A stretch of DNA of 13,046 nt from contig SLSM01000319.1 in assembly GCA_007130445.1 (NCBI GenBank), positions 1 through 13,046 of the forward strand, written 5' to 3'. The position numbers and the translations under genes are program-made. Positions 5,362 through 13,026 of the stretch are shown one piece after another. This DNA is from Trueperaceae bacterium. GTDB lineage: Bacteria > Deinococcota > Deinococci > Deinococcales > Trueperaceae. The notes under the pieces were generated by a model, which did not search any database, was not told the DNA's origin, and saw only the letters and a list, made by a program, of their open reading frames with translations. Each line of letters opens with the position of its first letter. Position 1 is the stretch's first letter.

Positions 5362-8300
5362 TCAACCGCACTTGCTGTAGCCGCACGCCTCGCACTTCAT
5401 GCAGCCCTCTTCGAAGCGCAGCGGGGCGCTGCAGTCGGGGCAGCCCTTGCCGCGCTGCAGCACGTTCTCGACGCCGGCCGTCTCGAGCGCGACCGCGATC
5501 AGATCGGCGCGGCTCGCGACCATCCGGCCCTGGTAGGTGCCGTACATGCTGCCGTTGATGCCGCGCAGCGTCTTGACGATGGCCTCGGCGGGGACGCCGT
5601 ACTGGAGCGCGATCGACACGATCCGCCCCAGCGCCTCGGAGTCTGCGTTGGCCTCGTCGCCGGCCTTGCCGCTGGTGATGAAGCACTCCACCGGCAGGCC
5701 GTCTTGCTTGTTGACCGTGACGTAGAAGCCGCGCTGCTCACCGGTGGGGAGCATCAGCTTGACCGCGTCCGTGAAGCCCGCAAGCCGTGCGGGGCGGTCG
5801 AACAGCGGCTCCGACGGGAGGCGCTCGAAGGTCGCGCCGGAGCGGGTGCGTGCCGCGGTGGACGTGGCAGCGACCGCAACCGGCCGTGCAGCCGGTGGGG
5901 AGGCCGGGGTGGGCGTGGGCGCTGCGGACGCGTCCGCGACCTTCTCGCTCTTCTTGCTCGAGGTGGACAGCACCTGGAAGTCGCGTGAGCCGTCTCGGTA
6001 GACGGTGATGCCCTTGCAGCCGGTCTCGAAGGCGAGCGCGTAGGAGTCGTAGACGTCGTCGACCGTTGCGTGGTTGGGCAGGTTGATCGTCTTCGAGATC
6101 GAGTTCGCGACCATCTCACCGCCGGCGTCGAAGGCGCTCTGCACCACGCCCTGCATCTTCACGTGGTCGCTGGGCGCGATGTCGTGGGCGCACACCAAGA
6201 CGGCCTTGACGTCGTCGGGGATGAAGTCCAAGCCCTGAACGCTACCGTGCCGCTCCTGCACCTGCTCGACCACCGCGTCCCAGTCCCAGGCGCCGTCCTT
6301 GGCGTAGTCGGGGTGTGGGGCGTGGCGCTCGAGCAGCTCCCGGAACAGCGGCGCGATGATGGCGGCGTAGCCGCTGCCGATCTTGCGGTAGATGAACGGC
6401 GCGAAGATCGGCTCGACCCCTGACGACACACCCATCAGCATGCTGGTGGTGCCGGTGGGGGCAACGGTCAGCAACGCGATGTTGCGGCGCGGACCCTCGA
6501 GGCTGGACTCGCCGATGCCGGGGAATACCCCGCGCTCCTCCGCCAGGGCGCGGCTCGCGTCGGTGGCGGCTTCGCGCAGGGCCGTGATCATGGCGCGCGT
6601 GGCCTCGCGCCCCTCGTCGCTGTCGTAGCGGTACCCCATGCGGATGAGCGCGTCGGCGAGGCCCATGATGCCGAGGCCGAGGCGGCGCAGGTAGTGGCTC
6701 ATCTCGCGGTTGTCGTCGAGCGCGAAGTGGTTCACCTCGAGCACGTTGTCGAGGAAGCGGATCGTGGTCGCGACGTCGGCGCGGAACGTGTCCACGTCGA
6801 AGCCGTCGATGCCGACGTCCTGCGTGACGACGTACTGGGCCAGGTTGATGGCGCCGAGGTCGCAGGGCTCGCCGGGGAACAATGGGATCTCGCCGCAGTT
6901 GTGCGCGACGATGCCGTTGGCATCGAACGCGTGGACGCCCGCGACGGTGACGTCGAAGACGTCTTCGACGCCGTCGTCATCGACGCTCCTCACCGTGGCG
7001 ACGAAGCGCTCCCGGTTCGGCGTGCGCTGGTAGACCTCGAGCGCGTGAGCGAGGCGCTCGCGCTTCGCGGCGTGCGAGAACCCCACCACCTCGGCGAAGC
7101 GCTGGAGGTTGTCGTTCGCGATCACGAGTTCGTGCTGCGCGCGGATCGGATGGGCGCGCGTGCCGCCCTTCCCGTCCGGCAGGAAGCTGGCGCCGGCCGG
7201 CCGGCGCTCACGGTACACGGTCGAGAGCACGCCGAGACGGGCGAGCATGCGTTGCACGCGCCGCAGCGTCTCCTCGTCCGATTGCGCGAGCCGCACCGAG
7301 ACGCCCTTCTCCTGACTGCCTTGGACGCTGCCGTCCGCGTCGAAGAGGCCTTGCAAGAACCCCTGGTAGAAGGCGCTGGAGGCACCCTCGATCTCGTCCG
7401 TCACGGACTTGTGCCCGTGCCGTACGGCGAACTCGTGCGCCAACCGCGTCAATGCGTCGGCCGCGATGCGGACCTTGTCCTCGCCGTCGGTGCGCCACAG
7501 GCGGCCGATCCCCATCCCTGGGGCGCGCAGGGCGTTCGTCGCACGGCCGGCCATGGCCTCGCGGTCGTCACCCCAGAGGTCGAGGCACGCCATCTCCCGC
7601 GGCGTGCTGCGGAAGGTGCCGTCACCGACCAGCATGCCGAGCAACCAGCCCTGCTCGAGGTCGCCGCCTCCGGACCATGGCTGCGCCGCCCGGTGGTCCG
7701 CCAGGACGACCTCGTCGCCCGCCGCGAGCGCCCCCGCCTCACACCACTCGGTCTCGAACCGATTGCGCGTGCGTGCCACGACCCGCTTGACGCGGTGATC
7801 GCGCGTGAGCCGCACCTCGAAACCCTCCGCGGTGACCAGGCGCACGACGGGTTTGGTGCCGGTCTTGAAAAAACCGTTGCTCTCGAGCGGGAAGCTCAGG
7901 CCGTCGACCACGGCACAGAAGTCGACGCCGACCAGGTCTTCGACACGTCGAGCACCTCGGTGCGTCTGCACCCACGTGTCGGCCGTGACGCAGGGATTGG
8001 TGGCCTTGATGTCGCCCAGCGAGCCGCGCATGGGGTTGTGGGCGTTGATGCGGTCGACGTAGATGAGGCCCGGCTCGCCGGTCTGCCAGGCGTGGTCGGC
8101 GATGTCGTGCAGCACGCCGCCGTGCCCCTCGTCCCGGGCCCCTGCCATGAAGGCGTCGGTGACGAGCACGGAGATGTTGAAGGTGCTGATGTCGCCCTCG
8201 GCACGCTCGCGCTCCAGGTCCTTCGCGGTGATGAAGTCGCGTACGTCGGGGTGCGTGATCGACATGGTGGCCATGCCGGCGCCGCGGCGCGTCCCGCCCT

Positions 8301-9159
8301 GGCGGATCACGCGCAGCGTGGGCGCGAACACGTAGCGCAGCGTCGCGACGGGGCCCGCGTACTCGGCGCCGCCGAGCTGGGCCCAGCGCGCGAAGTTGTC
8401 GAACACCTCGACCGCGAACGACGACGGCCCGCTGGAGCTGCCGCCTGAGCCGTTGACGGGCGTCCCCTCGGGCCGCAGTTCACTCAGGTCGAGGAGCAGG
8501 TCCTCGCCCCTCAGCAAGGTGGTGACGACGTCCGAGGCGTGCTGCCAGATGCTCTCGACCGAGTCGCCCACCTGCTTGACGGTGACGCCTGCGGGCGCCG
8601 CGTGGTAGTCGACGAAGCGGCCGGCGCGGTAGCCGCGGGTCACGTACGTGCCGTGCACGAGGTCCATGAACGTGCCGTCGCGGACCTTGTCGAAGTCGGC
8701 GTGGCCGGGTGCGATCGTCAGGTAGAGCTGCCCGACGTGGCCGGGGTAGGGCCGCTTGGCCGGGATCGGATCGAGGCACAGGCCGTTGCCCCCACCGACC
8801 TTGGTGACCACCGCCAGCTTGGTGGCGAGACGCAGCACCCAGGCGTCGCTGCCCTCGGTCTCGGGGCGGCCGTCTTGGACGAAGCAGTTCAGGACGTTGC
8901 CGTGGTTGGTGGCGGCGCCGGCCAGCACGCGCCCGCCCGGGCAGAAGCGCTTGGAGATCATGAGGTCGAAGAAGCGCTGGGCGTGCTCGCTCCGCACGTC
9001 GGCCTGCTCGGCCTTGGCCACCCACCTCGCCACCCGCTGGAACATGCCGATCAGGTCGTCGTCGCTGGGCTGGAAGTACTGCCGCTTGGCGATGGCGATC
9101 GCATGGTCGTCGAAGGCGGCGAGTGCCTGGCTGTCGGGCAGCGGAGCGAAGTGTGCCAC
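5362..9159 (-). CDS. nrdJ: Adenosylcobalamin-dependent (class II) ribonucleotide reductase with an intein, 1265-aa precursor
   Basis: Reduces ribonucleotides to deoxyribonucleotides, using coenzyme B12 to make the active-site thiyl radical. The precursor is 1265 aa; removing the intein (residues 390-754) leaves a 900-aa enzyme. Visible landmarks are the redox Cys C92 in VLNCFVQDGR, N388-P389 joined after splicing to C755-GEIPL (thiyl-radical Cys and the catalytic Glu), and the second redox Cys C766 in EPCDLGAINL. The 11-residue gap between C755 and C766 is as in Thermotoga NrdJ. PTGTTSMLMGVSSGVEP (901-917) is also typical. After residue 1060 comes an Ala/Pro-rich linker (about 1064-1112), then a TSCPD-type domain (about 1120-1230). 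A zinc-ribbon tail holds C1240, C1243, C1253, C1256, C1259 and the terminal C1264-G, which in this class regenerates the active-site disulfide. No N-terminal ATP-cone is evident. The start is GTG with AAGGGG about 9 nt upstream. It is probably controlled by NrdR boxes at 9229-9275. Confidence 0.96.
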   Translation of the reverse strand: MAHFAPLPDSQALAAFDDHAIAIAKRQYFQPSDDDLIGMFQRVARWVAKAEQADVRSEHAQRFFDLMISKRFCPGGRVLAGAATNHGNVLNCFVQDGRPETEGSDAWVLRLATKLAVVTKVGGGNGLCLDPIPAKRPYPGHVGQLYLTIAPGHADFDKVRDGTFMDLVHGTYVTRGYRAGRFVDYHAAPAGVTVKQVGDSVESIWQHASDVVTTLLRGEDLLLDLSELRPEGTPVNGSGGSSSGPSSFAVEVFDNFARWAQLGGAEYAGPVATLRYVFAPTLRVIRQGGTRRGAGMATMSITHPDVRDFITAKDLERERAEGDISTFNISVLVTDAFMAGARDEGHGGVLHDIADHAWQTGEPGLIYVDRINAHNPMRGSLGDIKATNPCVTADTWVQTHRGARRVEDLVGVDFCAVVDGLSFPLESNGFFKTGTKPVVRLVTAEGFEVRLTRDHRVKRVVARTRNRFETEWCEAGALAAGDEVVLADHRAAQPWSGGGDLEQGWLLGMLVGDGTFRSTPREMACLDLWGDDREAMAGRATNALRAPGMGIGRLWRTDGEDKVRIAADALTRLAHEFAVRHGHKSVTDEIEGASSAFYQGFLQGLFDADGSVQGSQEKGVSVRLAQSDEETLRRVQRMLARLGVLSTVYRERRPAGASFLPDGKGGTRAHPIRAQHELVIANDNLQRFAEVVGFSHAAKRERLAHALEVYQRTPNRERFVATVRSVDDDGVEDVFDVTVAGVHAFDANGIVAHNCGEIPLFPGEPCDLGAINLAQYVVTQDVGIDGFDVDTFRADVATTIRFLDNVLEVNHFALDDNREMSHYLRRLGLGIMGLADALIRMGYRYDSDEGREATRAMITALREAATDASRALAEERGVFPGIGESSLEGPRRNIALLTVAPTGTTSMLMGVSSGVEPIFAPFIYRKIGSGYAAIIAPLFRELLERHAPHPDYAKDGAWDWDAVVEQVQERHGSVQGLDFIPDDVKAVLVCAHDIAPSDHVKMQGVVQSAFDAGGEMVANSISKTINLPNHATVDDVYDSYALAFETGCKGITVYRDGSRDFQVLSTSSKKSEKVADASAAPTPTPASPPAARPVAVAATSTAARTRSGATFERLPSEPLFDRPARLAGFTDAVKLMLPTGEQRGFYVTVNKQDGLPVECFITSGKAGDEANADSEALGRIVSIALQYGVPAEAIVKTLRGINGSMYGTYQGRMVASRADLIAVALETAGVENVLQRGKGCPDCSAPLRFEEGCMKCEACGYSKCG
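6898..7992 (-). mobile_element. Intein with LAGLIDADG homing endonuclease in NrdJ, 365 aa
   Basis: In-frame protein-splicing element spanning precursor residues 390-754. Block A starts with the nucleophile C390 (CVTADTWVQT). Block B holds T452-R-D-H455 in VRLTRDHRV. Block F and the C-terminus read DVFDVTVAGVHAFDANGIVAHN, ending in H753-N754, and the +1 extein residue is C755. All splicing residues are present, so splicing should be active. Between the splicing blocks are two LAGLIDADG motifs, LLGMLVGDG (506-514, acid D513) and LQGLFDADG (602-610, acids D607/D609), so the homing endonuclease also looks intact. The insertion lies in the conserved NP/CGE site, a favoured intein site in RNRs. A run of six A at 7868-7873 stands out in this GC-rich gene. 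The 365-aa size is normal for a full-length, non-mini intein. Boundaries are fixed to the base by the flanking ATNP and CGEIPL codons. Confidence 0.96.
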
Positions 9160-9228
9160 GGTGGTGGACCCCTTTCGGTCGTCCGAGCCTCGGGCGATCG
9201 CTGTCGCGCAAGGCTCATGGGAGTGTGG

Positions 9229-9237
9229 GTACTAGCA
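9229..9237 (-). promoter_or_regulatory. Extended -10 promoter element of nrdJ
   Basis: The - strand reads TGCTAGTAC (complement of 9229-9237), an extended -10 with TG one base before TAGTAC. A poor -35 (TTCGAA, complement of 9253-9258) is 18 bp upstream. The predicted start near 9222 leaves a leader of about 60 nt containing AAGGGG. The element lies wholly inside NrdR-box-like site 1, so repressor binding would block it. Confidence 0.4.
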
Positions 9238-9275
9238 CTTGTACGTCCCGACTTCGAACGTACTAGATGTCCGGG
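9229..9275. promoter_or_regulatory. Tandem NrdR-box-like sites upstream of nrdJ
   Basis: Two 16-bp sites begin with the same GTACTAG: site 1 at 9229-9244 (gtaCTAgcacTTGtac) and site 2 at 9260-9275 (gtaCTAgatgTccggg). They are 31 bp apart, the three-helical-turn spacing known for paired NrdR boxes. Site 1 matches the conserved CwA...TwG core of the NrdR consensus on both sides; site 2 matches well only in its left half. NrdR is a zinc-ATP-cone repressor of ribonucleotide reductase genes. The nrdR gene itself is not in this window. Confidence 0.6.
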
Positions 9276-9300
9276 TGAGTGCGGCGTGATGTTGCTCTCA

Positions 9301-9409
9301 CGTGCGCTCGGGCGGAGACCGCAAATCTACCACGACGGGGCCGGGTGGGTACCATATCTGGGCCGACACTCGCCGCCGCGCACCACCCGTTGTGCCGTGC
9401 GCTCGGGCG
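9301..9409. repeat. 14-bp direct repeat pair in the nrdJ-purH intergenic region
   Basis: CGTGCGCTCGGGCG occurs at 9301-9314 and again at 9396-9409, 95 bp apart. No gene lies between. The function is unknown; it may be a leftover duplication or a protein-binding site, and chance is not fully excluded in such GC-rich DNA. Confidence 0.5.
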
Positions 9410-9439
9410 CGCACCGTGCTGCACGCACGAACGCGACGA

Positions 9440-9456
9440 TGGCGCGCCGCGCACCA
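9440..9456 (-). terminator. Short hairpin downstream of purH
   Basis: On the - strand, TGGTGCG can pair with CGCGCCA (7 bp including one G-T) around a CGG loop, starting 4 nt after the purH stop codon. No T-tract follows. Position directly after the last gene of the operon is the main support. Confidence 0.3.
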
Positions 9457-9460
9457 GATG

Positions 9461-10981
9461 TCAGTGCTTGAAGTGCCGTTCGCCGGTGAACACCATCGCC
9501 AGGCCGTGCTCGTCGGCCGCGGCGATGACCTCCGGGTCGCGCATCGATCCGCCCGGCTGGATCACCGCGGCGACACCCGCCGCCGCGGCGGCATCGAGCC
9601 CGTCACGGAACGGGTAGAACGCGTCGGAGGCGCACGCGCCACCCTCGGCGCGGCCGGCCGCCTTGCGCGCGGCGAGCTCGGCGGCGTCGACGCGGCTCTG
9701 CTGGCCGGCACCGATGCCGACGGCGGCGCCGTCCTTGACCAACACGATGGCGTTCGACGAGGTCGCGGCGCACACCTGCCAGGCCAACGTCAGATCGTTC
9801 CACTGCGCCTCGGTCGGCCGCCGCTCGGTGACCACCTGCCAGCTCTCGCGATCCAGCGACACGGTGTCGGGCCCCTGCACGAGGAAGCCGCCGTCGATCC
9901 GCCTGAGCTGGCCGCCGGCCGGTCCGGGCGGCGCGGCGCGCAACGCCCGCATGTTCTTGCGCCGCGCAGCGAAGCGCTCGAGCGCCTCGGGCGCGAAGCC
10001 GTGCGCCACCAGCACGTCGGCCTTGGCGTTGGCCGCGATCAGGTGCGCGAGCTCCTCGTCGACGTGGGCGTTCAGCGCGACCACGCCGCCGAACGCGGAC
10101 TTCGGATCGGCCGCGAAGGCGCGCTCGTAGGCCTCGGCCAGCGTCGCGCCGGTGGCGACGCCGCAGGGGTTCGCGTGCTTCACGATCACCGCGGCGGGAC
10201 CGTCGCCGAGCGAGTGCACCAGCCGCCAGGCGGCGTCGGCGTCGAACAGGTTGAGGTACGAGAGCGCCACGCCGCCATGCTGCACGGCCCCGTCCCAGAC
10301 CCCGGGCGCACCCTCCTCGCGGTAGCGCGCACCGGCCTGGTGCGGGTTCTCGCCGTAACGCAGGACCTCCGCGAGCTGCAGCGTCAGGTGCCGCGTCGGC
10401 GGGAAGGGCTCGTCGGCGTCGAGATAGCGGACGATGGCCGCGTCGTAGGCGGCCGTGTGCGCGAACGCGGCACGGGCCAACGCACGGCGGCGCTCCGCCC
10501 CCACGCCACCGGCCCGAAGCTCGCGCAGGACGTCGTCGTAGGCGCCCGGGTCGACGACGACGACGATCGCCGCATGGTTCTTGGCGGCGGCCCGGACCAT
10601 CGCCGGGCCACCGATGTCCACCTGCTCCATCGCCTCGGCCAGGCCCACGCCGGGTCGCGCCACGGTCTCGCGGAACGGGTAGAGGTTCACGGCGAGCAGG
10701 TCGAAACGCTCGATGCCGTGGGCGTCGAGCTCGGCCTGGTGCTCGTCATCGGATCGAGCCAGCAGGCCAGCGTGGATCCGCGGGTGCAGCGTCTTGACGC
10801 GACCCCCGAGGATCTCGGGCGAGCCGGTCACCGCGTCGACGGGCGTGACCGGCACGCCGGCCCCGCGCAGCTCGGCGGCCGTGCCCCCGGTCGACACCAC
10901 CTCGTAACCCAGCTCGACCAGGCCGGCCGCGAAGGCCACCAGGCCGCGCTTGTCGGAGACCGACAGGAGGGCGCGCTGCAT
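9461..10981 (-). CDS. purH: Bifunctional AICAR transformylase/IMP cyclohydrolase PurH, 506 aa
   Basis: Catalyses the last two steps of purine synthesis: formylation of AICAR with 10-formyl-tetrahydrofolate, then ring closure to IMP, in the cytoplasm. The N-terminal MGS-like IMP cyclohydrolase domain (about 1-190) shows LSVSDKRGL at 6-14, STGGTA (30-35), TGSPEILGGRVKTLHP (52-67) and NLYPF (99-103). The transformylase domain follows, with the RYGENPHQ stretch (208-215), the catalytic K268-H269 in VKHANPCGV, DPKSAFGG, and QQSRVDA near the end. The length is normal for the family, with no internal gap. ATG at 10981 starts 5 nt after the stop of the SurA/PpiD-like gene, with AGGA about 9 nt upstream. 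The two genes are therefore very likely co-transcribed. No PurR-type or folate-riboswitch signal is visible in the 5-nt gap. Confidence 0.97.
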   Translation of the reverse strand: MQRALLSVSDKRGLVAFAAGLVELGYEVVSTGGTAAELRGAGVPVTPVDAVTGSPEILGGRVKTLHPRIHAGLLARSDDEHQAELDAHGIERFDLLAVNLYPFRETVARPGVGLAEAMEQVDIGGPAMVRAAAKNHAAIVVVVDPGAYDDVLRELRAGGVGAERRRALARAAFAHTAAYDAAIVRYLDADEPFPPTRHLTLQLAEVLRYGENPHQAGARYREEGAPGVWDGAVQHGGVALSYLNLFDADAAWRLVHSLGDGPAAVIVKHANPCGVATGATLAEAYERAFAADPKSAFGGVVALNAHVDEELAHLIAANAKADVLVAHGFAPEALERFAARRKNMRALRAAPPGPAGGQLRRIDGGFLVQGPDTVSLDRESWQVVTERRPTEAQWNDLTLAWQVCAATSSNAIVLVKDGAAVGIGAGQQSRVDAAELAARKAAGRAEGGACASDAFYPFRDGLDAAAAAGVAAVIQPGGSMRDPEVIAAADEHGLAMVFTGERHFKH

Positions 10982-10986
10982 CGCGG

Positions 10987-12996
10987 TCAGTCCTGCGGCG
11001 CGGCGTCGTCCGCGTCGTCCGCGTCGTCGCCCTCGCCGGCGTCGCCGTCTGGCGCCGCGTCGTTGCCATCGTCCACGCTGTCGAGCGCCTCGTCGAGCGC
11101 CTCATCGAGCGCCCCCTCGAGGCCCTCGTCGAGCGGCTCGTCGAAGGTGAAGCCGTCGAGGCCGAACAGGTCATCGTTCCCGGCATCCGCCAGGTGGTTC
11201 GTCACCGCGATCTCGGCGCGGAGCTCGCCGAGCCACGCCTGCCGCGCCGCCGCGCGGCGCTCGGCCAGGATCGACGACTCGACCTGGGCGCGCACCTCGC
11301 TGAGCGGCCGGACGCGCTCCGGCGTGCGGTCGGCGACGAGCACCACGATGCGCTCCTCGACCTCCGCCGCACCCTCCTCGCCCTCGTCCTCGAGCGCTTC
11401 GGGCAGCGCCTCGGGCTGGACCACCAGCACCAGCACGTCGCTCACCTCGCCGCCCGCGGGCAGCGCGTCGAAGGCATTGGTCGCGAACAGCGCGGTGTCG
11501 ATGTCGGGCTCGACCTGTCCGGGTCGGACGGTGCCCAGGGACGTCAAGACCCCGTCGTGCGCCACGGCGGCCTCGTCGACCGGCACCCCGTCCAGCAGGT
11601 CGTTGCGGAACGCCTCGGCGTCCTCGACCCGCTCGAAGTCGACGCGCGACGCGGCCGCGCTCGCGGCCACGGTGTAGGCGCTCAGGTTCGTCTGGTAGAA
11701 CGCCTCGACCGCCTCGTCGTCGACCTCGACGTCGCGCGTCACGTACTCCAGGGCGCTCTGCGCCACGAAGCGGCGCGGACCGACGAACGGCACGCCCAGC
11801 GTGTCGGCACCCTGGTAGGCCAGTTCCTGGTCGATGAGCTGGTCGAGGATCGCGGGCTTGAAGAAGGCCGTGATCAGGAAGGCGGTGTCGGGCGACAACG
11901 CCTGCTGGATCTGCGGGTTGGTGTAGGTGGCGCGCACCAGCTCGGAGCGTTTGATGTCGACCGCACCGACGGTCGCGACGACGCCGTCGTCGTACCGCAG
12001 CTGCAGCGCGCTGCGGGCGGGGATCTCGACCCGCGCGTCGGCGAGCAGGCGACGCACCGCTTCGTCGAGGGCCTGCGCCTGCTTCGCCTGGAGCGCGTCC
12101 TCACGCACCTGGTCGACGACCTCGTCGAACGGCCGCGTCGCCGCAGGCAGGAAGGACTCCACCACCACCACGTGGTACAGGCCGGCGGCCTCCACCACGT
12201 CGGTGACGCCGGGGCCGCGGATGGCAAAGGCAGCCGTCGCGACCGCGGTGGGCAGGGCGGGCCGACCGACCGCACGAGGCTCGGTCTCGCCGGCGCCGGC
12301 GCCGAGCGCGCCGTCACGATCCGCACGCTCGAGCGACACCTCGCGGGCGAGCGCCGCGGCATCCGCACCGGCCGTGAGCTGGGCACGGACCGCCTCTGCC
12401 TCGTCGCGCGTCGCGAGCACGATCTGCCGTGCCAGGATCCGCTCCTCGGTCTGGTACATCTCGTCGTTCGCCATGTAGTACGCCTCGACCTCGGCATCGG
12501 TCACGTCGACGCCGTCGATCAACTCCGCCTCCCACTTGCTCTGGCGCAACTGCTGCCCCAAGTAGAGCCGGAAGGTCTCGTCGGTGAAGCCGCTACCGGC
12601 GATGATCGCCAGGTACTGCGAGTCGTTCGCGCGCCCGGCGACGCCGCGGCTCACCCTGAACTCCTCCACCGCATCGCGGATCTCGGCGTTGCTGACGCGC
12701 TGACGCGAGGCCTCCTGGCGGATCAGCTCCTGACGCACCAGCTCGTCGATCAGGAGCAGCTCGAGGTCGGCACCCACCTCGCCCTCTTGGACCAGGTTGA
12801 AGAGCGGGTTCGAGCGCGCGCGGACGACGGCGAGTTCACCGATCGGTTCGCCGTTGACGAGGATGGCGGGAGCGGCGGCGCCTTGGCCGCCGCCGCCCAG
12901 GCCCATGGTCGGCGTGAAGGTGATGACCATGCCGAGCACGAGTGCGGCCGCGAGGATCCAAAGGATGATGAGGTTCGTTCGACGGTTGAGTTTCAT
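10987..12996 (-). CDS. Membrane-anchored SurA/PpiD-like peptidyl-prolyl isomerase, duplicated, 669 aa
   Basis: Predicted extracytoplasmic folding factor, anchored by one N-terminal membrane segment (about 9-28, no cleavage site) with the bulk outside, as in PpiD. A SurA_N-like helical region (about 44-175) is followed by a parvulin-like domain (about 184-285: ILARQIVLATRDEAEAV, LAREVS, GLYHVVVVES). A second, more diverged copy seems to follow: SurA_N-like about 340-437, with AILDQLIDQELAYQG echoing LLLIDELVRQELIRQ and DEAVEAFYQTN echoing DAEVEAYYMAN, then a parvulin-like remnant about 445-560. In copy 1 the usual first His is Gln (Q191) and the GG-LG loop is altered, so catalysis is doubtful; a chaperone role is more likely. 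The C-terminal 60 residues are highly acidic, with a DEAL-type repeat. The ATG is preceded by GGAGGA 11 nt upstream. It heads an operon with purH. Confidence 0.8.
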   Translation of the reverse strand: MKLNRRTNLIILWILAAALVLGMVITFTPTMGLGGGGQGAAAPAILVNGEPIGELAVVRARSNPLFNLVQEGEVGADLELLLIDELVRQELIRQEASRQRVSNAEIRDAVEEFRVSRGVAGRANDSQYLAIIAGSGFTDETFRLYLGQQLRQSKWEAELIDGVDVTDAEVEAYYMANDEMYQTEERILARQIVLATRDEAEAVRAQLTAGADAAALAREVSLERADRDGALGAGAGETEPRAVGRPALPTAVATAAFAIRGPGVTDVVEAAGLYHVVVVESFLPAATRPFDEVVDQVREDALQAKQAQALDEAVRRLLADARVEIPARSALQLRYDDGVVATVGAVDIKRSELVRATYTNPQIQQALSPDTAFLITAFFKPAILDQLIDQELAYQGADTLGVPFVGPRRFVAQSALEYVTRDVEVDDEAVEAFYQTNLSAYTVAASAAASRVDFERVEDAEAFRNDLLDGVPVDEAAVAHDGVLTSLGTVRPGQVEPDIDTALFATNAFDALPAGGEVSDVLVLVVQPEALPEALEDEGEEGAAEVEERIVVLVADRTPERVRPLSEVRAQVESSILAERRAAARQAWLGELRAEIAVTNHLADAGNDDLFGLDGFTFDEPLDEGLEGALDEALDEALDSVDDGNDAAPDGDAGEGDDADDADDAAPQD
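11071..11118. repeat. Short in-frame repeats encoding the acidic DEAL tract
   Basis: The C-terminal coding region of the SurA/PpiD-like gene contains near-identical 12-nt units (cctcgtcgagcg / cctcatcgagcg on the + strand) encoding LDEA-type repeats at about residues 627-639. Similar GTCGTCCGC units lie close by at about 11008-11030 and encode the Asp-rich end. These are likely slippage-prone and variable between strains. Confidence 0.45.
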
Positions 12997-13020
12997 GTGG
13001 CTTGACGTCCTCCAGGGCCG

Positions 13021-13026
13021 GTGCTA
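13021..13026 (-). promoter_or_regulatory. Possible -10 of the SurA/PpiD-like-purH operon
   Basis: The - strand reads TAGCAC (complement of 13021-13026) about 24 nt upstream of the start codon, with GGAGGA between. A -35 at normal spacing would lie at or beyond the window end, so the promoter cannot be confirmed. Confidence 0.3.

Larger units (their letters stand above)
9160..9460. other. 301-bp intergenic region between purH and nrdJ
   Basis: This is the only long non-coding stretch. From the nrdJ side it holds the ribosome site, the extended -10 and the NrdR-box pair. Beyond these are a TATGGT on the - strand (complement of 9351-9356, no -35 seen), a 14-bp direct repeat (9301-9314 and 9396-9409), and a hairpin just past the purH stop (9440-9456). 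I looked for a cobalamin riboswitch, which could suit a B12-dependent enzyme, and did not see the B12-box sequence. The short open frames here have no ribosome sites and unnatural composition, so I call no gene. Confidence 0.6.

Noticed and set aside
6898..7992. Split or degenerate intein in NrdJ
   Set aside because: The frame is continuous, both splice junctions and both endonuclease motifs are intact, so it is a full-length contiguous intein.
6694..8448. 584-codon + strand open frame opposite nrdJ
   Set aside because: It mirrors the codon pattern of nrdJ on the other strand and has low-complexity His/Arg/Val-rich translation without a recognisable domain or ribosome site. GC-rich genes routinely produce such antisense frames.
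9160..9460. Cobalamin riboswitch upstream of the B12-dependent RNR
   Set aside because: No B12-box sequence or suitable long fold was seen, and such riboswitches usually control B12 synthesis/transport or B12-independent isozymes rather than nrdJ.
9302..11677. 791-codon + strand open frame opposite purH and the SurA/PpiD-like gene
   Set aside because: It covers two well-supported - strand genes and an intergenic region, and ends in Ser-rich low complexity. It is a composition artefact.
11194..13005. 603-codon + strand open frame opposite the SurA/PpiD-like gene
   Set aside because: Antisense shadow of a clear membrane-anchored protein gene; no domain or start signal seen.
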